Shown: positions 7,325 through 16,869, numbered from the stretch's first letter. The stretch is 64,000 nucleotides of DNA from Tardibacter chloracetimidivorans (GCF_001890385.1 NZ_CP018222.1:1-64000); one strand, 5' to 3'. The notes: generated from the sequence alone by a model not told the origin. Numbers and translations are program-made.

Positions 7325-8571
7325 TGGACATCCTCCACCGGGAGATCCATGATCTTGGCGTAGCCCTGCCAGAAGGCGCGGATCATGTGCTCCGATATCG
7401 TCGAGCTTTCGTTCCCTTCGGCGCCGCGCCCCATGTCGAGCACGGAAAAGGCGTTCGGCGCCGTGGCCGTGCCGCGCTGGACCAGCTCGGTCGCCTCGGT
7501 ATCTTCCATGGAGATGTAGCCGGCGGGGCCGACCAGATTGGCCTGCTTGATGCGGAGCGCGCGTAGCTCCGGCGTGTCGTCCTCGTAGCCGAAGAAGTGA
7601 AATACCAGTTCGAAGTTGCTCGGCCCCTTGGGCAGGAGCTGTCTCGCGCAGAGCGTGTTGTGAATCTGCTGGAGGACAAGCTGGGGGAAGATCGCCTGGA
7701 TGTGGTTGGTCGTCACCTCATCATATTCCTTGATGAGCCCGAGCACGGAATCATCCTCCAGACGGAAGCCATCGGCGAAGGTGCGGATATTCTGTGCCTT
7801 ATAGGCGTCGACCGCTTCGTTTTCGTCGCCCTTGGCGGCGAAGAACACGCTGCTCAGGCCATCGGTGTCAGGCTTGAGAACCAGCTTCGCGCTGACCCGG
7901 TAGATGTTGAAGGTGGTGTGGAACAGGTGAAGGAGGCTGGCGTGATAGGCGTCCTTCACATTCTCGAAATAGAGCTTCCAGTTCGAGCTGGAATATTGCC
8001 GCGTGCAGCCGAGATAGACCACCGGTTTGTGAAAGAGGCGGTCGATATAGGGCCGCATGATCGGACCGAGAAAGTCCGGAAGCGGCACCGCCTCTTCGCT
8101 GAAAGTCGCGAAGACCAGTCCGCGATAGCTGTCAACGCGAAGCTTCTGCAACCCATGGTTGGCGGGCTTGAAGTCGGCCGGCATGCCGCAGGCGCCTTTC
8201 TGGCCACGGCGGAACGGGACGCCGATCAGATCGCCATTGGGCGCGTAGCTCCACTGATGATAGACACAATCATGCGTCTGGGCGTTGCCGCGATTGGCGC
8301 GGCACACTTCCGCGCCGCGATGGGCGCAGCGATTGACCCAGGCGGCGAGGCTGCCGTCCGCGCAGCGCGTCATGACCACCGGAGTATCGCCGACAAAGGT
8401 GCGCTTGAAATCGTGCGGGTTCGGGATTTCGGCTTCGAGTCCGAGGAAGTTCCACACAGGCCCGCGGAAGATGCGTTCCTGCTCTCGATCATAGATTTCC
8501 TGACTGCTGAACACAGTATAAGGAACGCGCGAACCATCGTCCCTTGGAAAAGTAAGTGCTTCGGCGTTCAC
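7321..8571 (-). CDS. Rieske non-haem iron dioxygenase alpha subunit (benzoate/anthranilate/salicylate type)
   Basis: A 416-residue terminal oxygenase subunit. The Rieske centre is CAHRG (Cys82, His84) and CVYHQW (Cys102, His105). The catalytic domain has the bridging aspartate and iron ligands in ENVKDAYHASLLH (Asp206, His209, His214). The three-component layout, with separate Rieske ferredoxin and flavin reductase, resembles three-component anthranilate dioxygenase (AndA) or ortho-halobenzoate systems, but substrate cannot be assigned by eye. With a chlorocatechol pathway downstream, a halogenated benzoate, anthranilate or salicylate is the likely substrate. The start is GTG at 8571 with GTGGGA upstream. 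Confidence 0.9.
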   Translation of the reverse strand: MNAEALTFPRDDGSRVPYTVFSSQEIYDREQERIFRGPVWNFLGLEAEIPNPHDFKRTFVGDTPVVMTRCADGSLAAWVNRCAHRGAEVCRANRGNAQTHDCVYHQWSYAPNGDLIGVPFRRGQKGACGMPADFKPANHGLQKLRVDSYRGLVFATFSEEAVPLPDFLGPIMRPYIDRLFHKPVVYLGCTRQYSSSNWKLYFENVKDAYHASLLHLFHTTFNIYRVSAKLVLKPDTDGLSSVFFAAKGDENEAVDAYKAQNIRTFADGFRLEDDSVLGLIKEYDEVTTNHIQAIFPQLVLQQIHNTLCARQLLPKGPSNFELVFHFFGYEDDTPELRALRIKQANLVGPAGYISMEDTEATELVQRGTATAPNAFSVLDMGRGAEGNESSTISEHMIRAFWQGYAKIMDLPVEDVQ

Positions 8572-8705
8572 AATCCCACTCCTGCTATGCCATGCAACGC
8601 GGCTAGCGCGAAGCTGGTCTCTTTTTCTATTCTTCGATGCAGGCCGATTTATTGAAAGACGCGAGAGATGTTGTTATCGTCGTCTTTCCCATAATGGCCT
8701 CTCCG

Positions 8706-8779
8706 GTGTTGCAGCTTATGCAGCGCGCTGAAGAGGTCAAATACCTTTGACAAATCGCCTCCATAGTCGAAACGTATGG
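8706..8779. promoter_or_regulatory. Divergent LysR promoter region with operator at 8763-8777
   Basis: ATAGTCGAAACGTAT at 8763-8777 matches ATAC-N7-GTAT with one mismatch and lies in a CCATA-N9-TATGG inverted repeat (8761-8779). Leftward, TTGACC (8740-8735), a 16-base spacer and TAAGCT (8718-8713) form a promoter whose start near 8706 puts the operator centre at about -64. Rightward, TTGACA (8747-8752) precedes the LysR gene, and the operator would cover its -10 region, as expected for autorepression. Both geometries are as known for LysR regulators; the exact start points are inferred. Confidence 0.6.
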
Positions 8780-8826
8780 CGGTGGCGTCTCGCGATACGC
8801 AGCCTCGCTCGACGTGCGTGGAGCAA

Positions 8827-9750
8827 ATGGGTGGAGTCCCTGATTTGGAACTGCGGCATCTCAGATATTTCGTGGCGGTCGCGGAGGAGCTAAATTTCAG
8901 CCGGGCCGCGACGCGGCTGAATATCTCGCAGCCCCCCCTCAGCCAGCAGATTGCGGCGCTTGAAGCCGAATTGGGGGCGAAACTGCTTGTCCGGAACAGT
9001 CGGGGCGTGGAATTGACCGCAGCGGGCCGAACCTTCCTCAAGCGAGCGCGGGAAGTCCTTTCGCAGGCTCAGGAGGCTGTAGCCGAGACCCGGCGAGCCG
9101 ATCAAGGCGCGGCAGGGACCATCTCGGTCGGTTTCATGAGTTCGATCATGCTGCTCAAGCTGCGGCCATATCTCAGGCGATTTTGTGATGAGGTTCCATC
9201 GGCCGAGTTGATCCTTTCGCGCAAGCCGTCGGATCAGCAGTATATGGGGGTGCTGCGGGGTGATTTGGACGTCGGGTTCGTCGATCTCGCCCTCGATCAC
9301 GCGGGTATCAGCGATACCGATCGCCTTGATGTGCGACCGGCGCTGGATGTGCGGCTCATGCTTTGTGTTTCGCAGGATCACCCGCTGGCCGACCGACAGA
9401 GCGTTTCGGCGCGAGATCTCGTGGGTCTGCCGTTCCTGGCGCTTTCAAAGCACGGTTACTCCGCCTCATACGAGCGGCTATGCCAGATCTGCGACGATGC
9501 TGGCTTTGAGCCTTATATCCGGCAGCAAGTGGAGAGTATGCCAGTCGCGATCACGATGGCGACCGCAGGCTATGGCGTGGCGCTCGTGCCGGACCTCCGT
9601 GGCACGCTCTCCGATGTGAGCGCCGCGCGGCTGGTTCCACTCGACGAAGACCCGCGCGTAACAGTGTTTATGATTTCACGGCGGGAAGACCGCATGCCGC
9701 TTGTCGAACGGATGCGCGACATCTGCGGCACTGAGCCGATCGCGGACTAG
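8827..9750 (+). CDS. LysR-type transcriptional regulator of the chloroaromatic operon
   Basis: A 307-residue LysR protein of the CatR/ClcR/TfdR/BenM branch. The winged helix-turn-helix occupies roughly residues 8-67 (LRYFVAVAEELNFSRAATRL then SQPPLSQQI), followed by an effector-binding domain with the usual two subdomains. The ATG at 8827 has GGAG a few bases upstream; an earlier ATG at 8776 would add 17 residues not seen in the family and would overlap the operator. It is divergent from the dioxygenase genes, the classic arrangement for activation by a muconate-type intermediate. Confidence 0.9.
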   Translation: MGGVPDLELRHLRYFVAVAEELNFSRAATRLNISQPPLSQQIAALEAELGAKLLVRNSRGVELTAAGRTFLKRAREVLSQAQEAVAETRRADQGAAGTISVGFMSSIMLLKLRPYLRRFCDEVPSAELILSRKPSDQQYMGVLRGDLDVGFVDLALDHAGISDTDRLDVRPALDVRLMLCVSQDHPLADRQSVSARDLVGLPFLALSKHGYSASYERLCQICDDAGFEPYIRQQVESMPVAITMATAGYGVALVPDLRGTLSDVSAARLVPLDEDPRVTVFMISRREDRMPLVERMRDICGTEPIAD

Positions 9751-9826
9751 CCTGCTCCACCGCGTGTCGACGACCGTTCTCAGATGGGCAGGACAACCTC
9801 GCGTTTCCATAGATGGCGTGACATCA

Positions 9827-9841
9827 ACCGAACCGTTCGGT
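9827..9841. promoter_or_regulatory. TetR-type operator palindrome, copy 1
   Basis: ACCGAACCGTTCGGT, a perfect 7-1-7 palindrome, 65 bases before the TetR gene at 9907. The same 15 bases recur at 14732-14746, 17116-17130 and 57110-57124. Its place in front of a tetR gene suggests autoregulation, and the length suits a TetR dimer pair. Which regulator binds is inferred, not shown. Confidence 0.6.
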
Positions 9842-9906
9842 ATGGTGCCATGGCTTAACACCCGCCAAATCGGCAGAGTTGTCCAAATGATGCACCAGGA
9901 GCGACG

Positions 9907-10518
9907 ATGGCAAGCCAGCAACACATCGACAAGAGAACGCACATCCTCAACGTCGCGGGGCGGCTGTTTCTCGAACATGGGTTCGCTGGCACATCAATGG
10001 GGGAGATCGCCAAGGCTGGGGCAGGGTCCAAGGGCACGCTCTACACCTATTTCGATAGCAAGGAGCAAATGTTCGAGGAGTTCATGCACGCGGAAATTGA
10101 AGCGCGCGTCGCTCCCGTTTTCGAACTTCCCACGCGAACCGATGATCCTACTGCCGTGCTCCGCGAACTCGGCATACGATACCTTGAACTGACCACCCAT
10201 CCGACCGTCTCTGCGATCCTGCGTCTGGTTATCGCAGAGGCGAGCCGATTTCCAAAGATTGGACGATTGTTCTATGAGGGCGGCCCAAAGGCCGCGCATG
10301 ATAAGTTGGTCGCATTCCTGCAACGCTGCACAGACCAGGGGCACTATGATATTGCGGACGTCTCGCTCGCCGCCTCGCAATTCGTCCGCTTATGCCAGGC
10401 GGATATCATGCTCGAATTTCTGTTTTGCGTCCGCGAAGCGCCTGATCGGGTCGAGATCGATCATCTGGTGGACTCGGCCGTCGAAACCTTCACGGCCGCC
10501 TATGGACGCCGGTCATAA
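9907..10518 (+). CDS. TetR/AcrR family regulator
   Basis: A 203-residue regulator. The N-terminal helix-turn-helix is clear: ILNVAGRLFLEHGFAGTSM, then GTLYTYFDSKE around residues 40-56. The C-terminal half (AILRLVIAEASRFP to VDSAVETFTAAYG) is the AefR-like ligand domain, the same type as in 20506-21171, 25337-25996 and the C-terminus of 19375-20502. A GGAGCGACG site precedes the ATG. The adjacent palindrome and the neighbouring 3-hydroxybutyrate/acetoacetate genes make it the best candidate regulator of that block. Confidence 0.88.
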   Translation: MASQQHIDKRTHILNVAGRLFLEHGFAGTSMGEIAKAGAGSKGTLYTYFDSKEQMFEEFMHAEIEARVAPVFELPTRTDDPTAVLRELGIRYLELTTHPTVSAILRLVIAEASRFPKIGRLFYEGGPKAAHDKLVAFLQRCTDQGHYDIADVSLAASQFVRLCQADIMLEFLFCVREAPDRVEIDHLVDSAVETFTAAYGRRS

Positions 10519-10597
10519 GCGGGATGTCTCAACAGCGAATGGGGCGATGCAGGGCACCGCCCGTCACCGGCGCCGCAGGGTATCTCGACACATTCGC

Positions 10598-11377
10598 CTA
10601 CTGCATGAACCAGCCGTGGCTGACGACGATGGACTGACCCGTCAGGGCGTTGGTAGGGAAGGCCGCAAGGAACACTGCGGTCCGGGCGACATCATCCACG
10701 GTGGTAAATTCGCCGTCGACCGTCTCCTTCAGCATCACCTTCTTGATAACGTCCTCCTCGCTGATTCCAAGCTCCTGCGCCTGTTCAGGGATCTGTTTCT
10801 CGACCAACGGCGTCCTGACAAAACCTGGACATATGACATTGGCGCGGACGCCGTGGGGGGCGCCTTCTTTGGCGACCACCTTCGCGAGCCCGATCAGGCC
10901 GTGCTTCGCGGTCACATAGGGAGCCTTGAGGACGGATGCCTCCTTGGAGTGCACTGACCCCATGTAGATCACACTACCGCCACCTTGGGCATACATATGC
11001 TTGAGGCAAGCGCGCGTCGTTAGAAATGCGCCGTCAAGATGAATGGCGAGGAGCCGTTTCCAGTCGGAAAATTTAAATTGGTCGAGCGGCGCGACGATCT
11101 GAATCCCCGCATTCGACACCAAAATGTCGATCCGGCCAAATCGCTGGATAACGGCTTCTATACCCGCTTCCACCTGAGCCTCGTCAGTCACGTCCATCGC
11201 CACGGCCATCGCTGTCTCGCCGCTAGGATCGAGAGCGGCTGCCGCAGCCTCAGCCTTTTCGAGTTGGAGGTCAGCGACTACAACCTTCGCTCCGTTGCGG
11301 ACGAACTCATGGGCGATGTCGTTGCCGATGCCGCTCCCCGCACCTGTGATGACGGCGACCTTGCCTGTTAATGTCAT
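10598..11377 (-). CDS. bdhA: 3-hydroxybutyrate dehydrogenase (SDR family)
   Basis: A 259-residue short-chain dehydrogenase that interconverts D-3-hydroxybutyrate and acetoacetate with NAD. The cofactor motif TGAGSGIG is at residues 11-18, NAG at 89-91, and the catalytic Ser141, Tyr154, Lys158 are in order. The C-terminus ends in [11 protein letters not shown], typical of bacterial 3-hydroxybutyrate dehydrogenases. The ATG overlaps the upstream fusion gene stop by 4 bases. Together with acetoacetate decarboxylase and phasin it forms a ketone-body / storage-polymer module. Confidence 0.88.
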   Translation of the reverse strand: MTLTGKVAVITGAGSGIGNDIAHEFVRNGAKVVVADLQLEKAEAAAAALDPSGETAMAVAMDVTDEAQVEAGIEAVIQRFGRIDILVSNAGIQIVAPLDQFKFSDWKRLLAIHLDGAFLTTRACLKHMYAQGGGSVIYMGSVHSKEASVLKAPYVTAKHGLIGLAKVVAKEGAPHGVRANVICPGFVRTPLVEKQIPEQAQELGISEEDVIKKVMLKETVDGEFTTVDDVARTAVFLAAFPTNALTGQSIVVSHGWFMQ

Positions 11378-13821
11378 GGATTTTCCTTTCTGCTTTTCGA
11401 TTTCGATGGGATTTTGTGAGCGGGGTCAGCTTTGGTCTGGGCCTCCGCCTGCACGATCCCTTGGAGAATGGCGTCTGCGCCGGAATGCGATGTTCCGGGA
11501 GAGGCAACACCCGCGACCGCTTCGGCCTGTTTGATCTTTTGCAGCGCTGGGTTTGCCGCGGGCGTGGCCGACACGCCGGCCTTGCTGGCTTCGGCAAGTG
11601 TCTGCTTTACGAGCGCGTAGCCTTCATCTTGCAGGTATCGGACCGACTCATCGGAGAAGTCATAATCGCGGGACGATGCTTCGCCGGCGCGACGGGGGCG
11701 TTGAAAGCGGACGATCTCGTTGGCGAAACCATCGCCCATCAACTGGATGAACCGAGGATGGCGCATGATCTTTGCGCGCTCCACCGGATCGATGCCCGAC
11801 AGGATGACATTTATCATGCTGCGGTAAGCGTCGGTCATTTCGCGCGCGCGAAGATCGCTCCTGATCCGCTCGGAATAGACCACCTCATCCCGACGGGCGA
11901 GCACCTCGATCATGTTGGTCGGAAGCGGAGCTTCCCCGGCGAACAGATCGACGATATAGACCTGCTTTCCATCCGGTCCGCAGCGATCCAGCACAAGATC
12001 CAAGGGCGAGTTGCTGACGATCCCTCCGTCCCAATAGGCCGTTCCGTCAACAACCGTCCAGGAAAAGCCAGGCGGGAGGCTCCCGCTCGCCAGAACATGG
12101 TCTGGAGTCATGTCATCGACGTAGCTGTCGAACACCTCCAGTTGCGCGGTGCTTACGTTGACCGCGCCCACCAGGAGCCTGACCGGACTGCTTTTGAGAC
12201 TGGCGAAATCAACATACTTTGCGATCAGATGCCGCATGGGGGCCGTGTCATAATAGCCCGTCCAAGAGGATGTGAGATCGAACGGTGGCATCCAGCGCGG
12301 CTTGAAAAAGTTCGGCACGCCGAAGGCCAGGATCTGGGCTGCAACCGCACCCCGGCGCATCTCAGCAAGCGGCAACGGGGGCGCCACGACCGTAATATCG
12401 TCCCAGAACGATTTGAGCGCTTCCGTCGCGTGATGCGGATTGCCGGCGATGATGGCGCCGTTGAGCGCCCCGATCGACACGCCCGCGATGATATCAGGGA
12501 AGATTCGTTCTTCTTCCAGTGCGCGGACCACTCCGCATTCGAAGGCGCCAAGCGCGCCACCGCCTTGCAGCACCAGCACTTTCTGCATGGGAATTTTGTC
12601 GAGCAGATAGGCCGGGTCGCCCAGCCGCTCCTTGTATTGATCGAGATTGACTCTGTAGCGGATCAATCCTTCGGCAACGCGAATCTCACCCGTAGGTCGC
12701 CCCATCATGAACGCGGCCCGAGGAACCTGATCGCGCATATAGAAAAGAGCGTAGCTCTGGTCCTTGAGATCTCCGCGGCTTATCCATTCGTCGGCGTGCT
12801 CCGGCACCCCGAGCATATCGAATCCGAGTTCGCCTATTTCGCAATAAAAATAGGACACCTCATCATATATAAGCCGCTGCCCGAGCATGTTGCGGGCGGC
12901 AAGCCGCCCCTGGCGGACCGCATTGTCCCAATGCTCGATGTGGCGGCGGCACCGAAAAACAGGGTCATAGAAACGGGTAACGTCTCCCGCTGCGAAAACA
13001 TCTTCGACATTCGTTCGCAGCCGGTCGTCGACAGAAACGAAACCATTTTCGAGTTGAATTCCGCTTCCTTCGAGAAAATGCGTCGCCGGCTCGACCCCCA
13101 TGCTGACAATGACCATGTCGCACGCGATATCGCGGCCGTCCCGCGTCCGTATCCCCGTCACTCGGCTATCGCCGACGACCTCGCTGATCGTATCGCCCAG
13201 CAAGATCGTTGCACCCTTGCCCTCGGCGTAGTCCTGAAAGAAGGCTGAAATCGCCTGCGATTCCAAATGTGTCAGCACACGGTCGCCAATGTCGATCATG
13301 GTCACTTGCAGGCCCATCTCGATCAGCGAAAGTGCGATCTCCATACCCAGGAAGCTGGCACCAAGGATTACGGCATTGCGTCCCGGCTGGGCCGAATCCC
13401 GCACGGCATCGCAGTCCGACTTGCGGCGGAGATAAAAGACTCCGTCTTTGGTGGAACCGGGCACTTCCAAGCATCGAGGCAGGGTGCCGGTTGCGATCAG
13501 GAGCTTGCCATAAGCGAAAGTTCGGCCGTCGCTGGCCGAGACCGTTCGGGACGCCGGGTCGATGCCGGTGACGTCGATGCCCAGAATGAGACTGATATTC
13601 TGCTGGCGGTAATAATCGACCGGATGAACGAGAATATCGACTTCGGTCGACGTGCCGAGAAGATACTGCTTCGAGAGCCGCGGGCGGTGGTAGGGAGGAA
13701 AATCCTCTGCCGTCAGGACACAGATCGATCCGGCCGCGCCCTCGCGCCTTAGTGTCTCGGCCGCCGTCGCGCTCGCCAGGCCCCCGCCTAGCAACAGATA
13801 GTCGAACGTCTCACTGCTCAT
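11374..13821 (-). CDS. FAD-dependent reductase fused to a patatin-like lipase/depolymerase
   Basis: An 815-residue two-domain protein. Residues 1 to about 405 are a pyridine-nucleotide-disulphide-type flavin reductase (GGGLAS near residue 12, PYHRPRLSK, a second GASFLGME fold, FAAGDVTRF). From residue 412 a patatin domain follows: GGGALG oxyanion loop, GVSIG with nucleophile Ser449, and DGG with Asp598. A low-complexity Ala/Lys/Gln tail ends the protein. It could release hydroxyacyl units from lipid or polyhydroxybutyrate granules, with the reductase domain role unknown. Start at 13821 follows AAGGTGGG; an ATG at 13887 would add 22 low-complexity residues and couple to the decarboxylase stop. 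Confidence 0.85.
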   Translation of the reverse strand: MSSETFDYLLLGGGLASATAAETLRREGAAGSICVLTAEDFPPYHRPRLSKQYLLGTSTEVDILVHPVDYYRQQNISLILGIDVTGIDPASRTVSASDGRTFAYGKLLIATGTLPRCLEVPGSTKDGVFYLRRKSDCDAVRDSAQPGRNAVILGASFLGMEIALSLIEMGLQVTMIDIGDRVLTHLESQAISAFFQDYAEGKGATILLGDTISEVVGDSRVTGIRTRDGRDIACDMVIVSMGVEPATHFLEGSGIQLENGFVSVDDRLRTNVEDVFAAGDVTRFYDPVFRCRRHIEHWDNAVRQGRLAARNMLGQRLIYDEVSYFYCEIGELGFDMLGVPEHADEWISRGDLKDQSYALFYMRDQVPRAAFMMGRPTGEIRVAEGLIRYRVNLDQYKERLGDPAYLLDKIPMQKVLVLQGGGALGAFECGVVRALEEERIFPDIIAGVSIGALNGAIIAGNPHHATEALKSFWDDITVVAPPLPLAEMRRGAVAAQILAFGVPNFFKPRWMPPFDLTSSWTGYYDTAPMRHLIAKYVDFASLKSSPVRLLVGAVNVSTAQLEVFDSYVDDMTPDHVLASGSLPPGFSWTVVDGTAYWDGGIVSNSPLDLVLDRCGPDGKQVYIVDLFAGEAPLPTNMIEVLARRDEVVYSERIRSDLRAREMTDAYRSMINVILSGIDPVERAKIMRHPRFIQLMGDGFANEIVRFQRPRRAGEASSRDYDFSDESVRYLQDEGYALVKQTLAEASKAGVSATPAANPALQKIKQAEAVAGVASPGTSHSGADAILQGIVQAEAQTKADPAHKIPSKSKSRKENP

Positions 13822-13893
13822 GGCCCACCTTGTCGTTAGAGAGGCGGCGCTGTGCGATGGTGCTGCGGCGACAGATCGCTTGTTCATGGCGTG

Positions 13894-14646
13894 TCATCCG
13901 GGGCGTTCCTGCCCCAGATAGTCGTGCACGACCTCGCCTAACCCCAGCGTCAGGTCGGCAATATAGTGCGTCGCGCCTAGAACTTCGCGCACGGGCAACC
14001 GAGCGACATCGGCAAGAGCATGGGGATATAAATCGAGCGCGGCAGGTCCGCTCCACGCTCCTTTCAGCTCGACGTCCTCGAGATAATAGCGAACCAGCTC
14101 GCAAATTCGCGGGGAACAATCGACATGCGGAATCACCTTCAACATGAAGTTCGGCTGCCGCAGGGCCGTAAGCATCGGCTCATGTTCGAGAATGACGTGC
14201 TTATAGCCCATCGTTCCGAGCGCACAGAGCGAGCTTCCATAATGGAGCTTGCCAACGATGACGTCCGATTCATGTGCGATCGAGGGGGTAGCGAGCTTCT
14301 TTGGAAAGCCCCAGATTTCGCGGCCGCCTGCTATCGGGGCCTCATCATTGAGATACATGGAATGGACATAGCCGCCCGCTTCGCCATTGAAGCGGACGGG
14401 AATGACCTGCCCGGTTTCCGTATAGTCACCAAAGCCGGTGGAGTCGGGCATCCGAATAAATTCGTAATTTACGATCGGCTCGTCGATTTCAAGCGGCGCC
14501 GGAACCACTTCGCGCAAAGCATCGGGATCGGTGCGGTATTTGATGACGATATATTCGCGATTGTAGAATCGATAGGGTGGGCGGGGAAATGCCGGATTGC
14601 ATAGCGGCATCGCGAATGCGCGCGCCCGCACGTCATCGATATTCAT
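13894..14646 (-). CDS. adc: Acetoacetate decarboxylase
   Basis: A 250-residue decarboxylase that converts acetoacetate to acetone and CO2 through a lysine Schiff base. The active-site segment [12 protein letters not shown] is intact, with the lysine pair at 116-117, next to the Glu-Ile-Trp-Gly helix cap typical of the family. The ATG at 14646 has AGGA about 10 bases before it; an upstream ATG at 14673 would add nine residues. It is first in the leftward block with the fusion protein and 3-hydroxybutyrate dehydrogenase. Its promoter lies at the 33-base palindrome. Confidence 0.88.
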   Translation of the reverse strand: MNIDDVRARAFAMPLCNPAFPRPPYRFYNREYIVIKYRTDPDALREVVPAPLEIDEPIVNYEFIRMPDSTGFGDYTETGQVIPVRFNGEAGGYVHSMYLNDEAPIAGGREIWGFPKKLATPSIAHESDVIVGKLHYGSSLCALGTMGYKHVILEHEPMLTALRQPNFMLKVIPHVDCSPRICELVRYYLEDVELKGAWSGPAALDLYPHALADVARLPVREVLGATHYIADLTLGLGEVVHDYLGQERPG

Positions 14647-14723
14647 AGGCAGTGTTCCTGTCCGATTGGCCATTGGCTGGATTGCGTCGCCCCTGCCGCG
14701 CTGTGCTTACTCCGTCCGCGTGA

Positions 14724-14756
14724 AGAGAGTCAACCGAACCGTTCGGTTGACTCTCT
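14724..14756. promoter_or_regulatory. 33-base perfect palindrome with divergent -35 boxes, operator copy 2
   Basis: The 16-1-16 palindrome contains the shared core ACCGAACCGTTCGGT (14732-14746) extended outward by CA/TG and AGAGAGT/ACTCTCT. TTGACT occurs in each arm, so both divergent promoters can have their -35 box inside the operator. Rightward, TTGACT at 14747-14752 is followed after 17 bases by TATCCG, 36 bases before the phasin ATG. Leftward, TTGACT at 14733-14728 faces the decarboxylase. A bound TetR dimer pair would block both genes. Confidence 0.65.
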
Positions 14757-14810
14757 ATCTATGAGGCGGTATCCGAGCGAGGAAAGCAACATCAAAAACT
14801 GGATCGAATC

Positions 14811-15185
14811 ATGCCTGCGAACGACAGTTCTTCCGACAGCAAGGCAACCGTGCCAACCTCGGCCGATGCCGGTTTCGAGCAAGTGCAGCAGCTTCTCGAT
14901 ATGGCGAACAGATCGAGGCAGGCGTCGTTGAACGCCTTGCGGACGTCGAGCGCGCGAACGAGCAAACTTGCAGTTGAGGCAACCACCAAAACGATCGCCT
15001 ATTCTCAAACGGCGGCAACGGCATCGGCGGAACATCTCTCCCGGCTGACGCAGATTCGGGATTTCAAGGAAGCGGCTGAGCTTCAGGCGGAGTTCGTCCA
15101 ATCGCGACTGAGCGCCTTCCGGGACTATCTTCGGGATCTCGGAAAGACGGTTGAAACGACGTTGACGGATCTGACGTCGGACTAA
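14811..15185 (+). CDS. Phasin-family protein
   Basis: A 124-residue, largely helical, cysteine-free protein. Its C-terminal part (DFKEAAELQAEFVQSRLSAF then DYLRDLGK) is the phasin family signature seen in polyhydroxyalkanoate granule-coating proteins. The first 20 residues are Ser/Ala/Thr-rich and probably disordered. It is divergent from the acetoacetate decarboxylase operon and shares its operator, which links granule surface and polymer/ketone breakdown. No polymer synthase gene is visible in the window. Confidence 0.8.
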   Translation: MPANDSSSDSKATVPTSADAGFEQVQQLLDMANRSRQASLNALRTSSARTSKLAVEATTKTIAYSQTAATASAEHLSRLTQIRDFKEAAELQAEFVQSRLSAFRDYLRDLGKTVETTLTDLTSD

Positions 15186-15705
15186 CGGAACTATTGGACT
15201 GGAGCCTTCGGGACGCGCCTGGCTTCATGATCTGAGAGATAAGGAGAGGGGCCTAGAAGGGCCTGACCAAGTATATGTGCGTCGCGCAGGCACAAAGCTC
15301 CGCCGCAGGCCATCGGGATTTCGTTCTCGAAGCCGGCAGATGCTGGTGTGCTGCGCGGCGCGAAAAACTGGCGGTTCAGCCTCGACTCGTTCAGACGTTC
15401 GCGCCATTCGCTTGCGAGATTCTCGCGCCCGTGTTCGACGCGCTGTTTTTGAACTTTGAGGCCTGCCTTGGACGACCGATGATTACCGGCTCTCAGCAGG
15501 AGATCACCCAGGATGAAAGGGACCTAGTCGCCCTTCTGGAAAAGCCGATGTCACCGATCACCCGATTTCCTGAGTCATCGCTCCGGATAGTTTTGAGCGT
15601 GGCGCTGTTTTCGACGTGCCTCATGGTTGACTTGGCCCTCCCACCGGACCGTCGCGATCGGGGCCGCGATTGAGGTTGATGGTTTGTAGCCGTATCGTAT
15701 CGGCC
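15186..15705. other. Gap between phasin and TetR genes, no confident gene
   Basis: This 520-base stretch has open frames on both strands but none with a good ribosome-binding site, recognisable family or codon pattern like its neighbours. A forward segment from 15480 (MITGSQQEITQDERDLVALL) reads somewhat like protein but joins a non-protein-like N-terminus. It may be a decayed gene or simply the TetR promoter region. Confidence 0.4.
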
Positions 15706-16359
15706 ATGCCGAAGCGCGCGTTCTCCTCGCCTTGTAGTGACCGTGTTCTGGACGCGGCCATCGACCAGTTTGGCCAACATGGCATCGATGGCACCAGCAC
15801 GCGGGCGATCGCCGCGGCGGCCGGCACCGCAATGTCGTCCATCACCTATCATTACAGCGGGAAGGAAGGTATTTACCTTGCTGCCGCCCAGCACATCGCC
15901 AACCGCTGCCAAGAAGCGCTTGCTCCGAGCCTAGAGCGGGCAAGAGCGGACATCTGGCTCGGCGAGGCGACCGCCTTCGAGAAGATTGACGGACTTGTCG
16001 TCGATCTCCTTCATCTAATGTTGGCAGGTCAGAGCAAGCCGTGGGAAAGGTTCGTGCTGCGTGAACAACTGGAGCCGACGCCAGCATTCAATTCGTTATA
16101 TGAGACCATATTGGAACGCGTGACCGTCAGACTCAGCGAGCTGATAGCCCAGCTCGGGGGAGAACGATGGAGCAGCACCGAAGTTCGCCTTAAAACCTTC
16201 GCTATCCTTAGCCATGTTCGTATGTTTTGCGCGGCGCCGGAGTTGATGCGGCGGACCACCGGACTCGATCTGGCCAAACCCAGCGATGTGGATCGGATCG
16301 AGCGCTTCGTGCGCGGCGTTTGCAGAGCAACGCTGGATGTCGCTCCTTCAGATGGCTGA
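15706..16359 (+). CDS. TetR/AcrR family regulator with CerR/CecR-type C-terminal domain
   Basis: A 217-residue TetR protein. The helix-turn-helix reads GIDGTSTRAIAAAAG then SSITYHYSGKEGIY. The C-terminal half (WERFVLREQLEPTPAF, LETVRLSELIAQLGG-like helices, RMFCAAPELMRRTTG) resembles the DUF1956/CecR group. The ATG at 15706 was preferred to TTG 15670 and ATG 15679 because the family starts only a few residues before the first helix. Its end overlaps the convergent MarR gene by 12 bases. Confidence 0.8.
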   Translation: MPKRAFSSPCSDRVLDAAIDQFGQHGIDGTSTRAIAAAAGTAMSSITYHYSGKEGIYLAAAQHIANRCQEALAPSLERARADIWLGEATAFEKIDGLVVDLLHLMLAGQSKPWERFVLREQLEPTPAFNSLYETILERVTVRLSELIAQLGGERWSSTEVRLKTFAILSHVRMFCAAPELMRRTTGLDLAKPSDVDRIERFVRGVCRATLDVAPSDG

Positions 16360-16869
16360 TAACCTGTCCCTGTTAGGCGTTGCGGCGTCCGAAGCCTCGT
16401 TCTCGCCGGCAGCCAGCGACCTGAAGGCGTCGATGAGATGTATGAGGGCGGTGGTGATGTGAATCCGGTCTGCTTCGCAGAAGGGGCCGAGTTGTCGCTG
16501 CCAGCGCCGTTCGATGCGAAGCCGGAGCTGCCTGACCATTCGTTCTCCCTCCGGTTGCAGCGCAACCGCTACCAGCCTGCGGTCCTTGCGCGATCGGTTT
16601 CGACGCACGAGACCTTTCTGCTCAAGATGATCGATAAGCCGGGTGGATGCACCATCGGTAATGCCAAGCTCCCGATACACGTCTCCGATGAAACATATGC
16701 GGCCGTCCGCGATATATTTGAGCGTCAACCAATGTGAGAGGCGAAGCCCGCTGTCGCGGATCTGTCGCTCGATCCAATCCTCCATTTCTCGAAACGCAGC
16801 GCGCAGCAGCTCGCCGAACCTCTCCGGAGGGACCATTTCGGTCATTGCCGCTGGCTCGATCAAGGGCAA
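16348..16869 (-). CDS. MarR family regulator
   Basis: A 173-residue winged-helix protein. Helices before the wing carry HWLTLKYIADG, the recognition part is YRELGITDGASTRLIDHLE, and the wing is RSRKDRRLVAVALQPEG, all diagnostic for MarR. The first eight residues may not be translated, as an ATG at 16845 is also possible. The gene is convergent with the TetR at 15706 and lies 250 bases from the operator palindrome at 17116; no efflux or catabolic partner is immediately adjacent. Confidence 0.82.
   Translation of the reverse strand: MPLIEPAAMTEMVPPERFGELLRAAFREMEDWIERQIRDSGLRLSHWLTLKYIADGRICFIGDVYRELGITDGASTRLIDHLEQKGLVRRNRSRKDRRLVAVALQPEGERMVRQLRLRIERRWQRQLGPFCEADRIHITTALIHLIDAFRSLAAGENEASDAATPNRDRLSAI

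Noticed and set aside
11371-13248. 625-codon plus-strand frame opposite the reductase-patatin gene
   Set aside because: Antisense shadow; no motif or ribosome-binding site.
15275-15673. 132-codon plus-strand frame between phasin and TetR
   Set aside because: No recognisable family, unusual Cys/Arg N-terminus and no clear ribosome-binding site.
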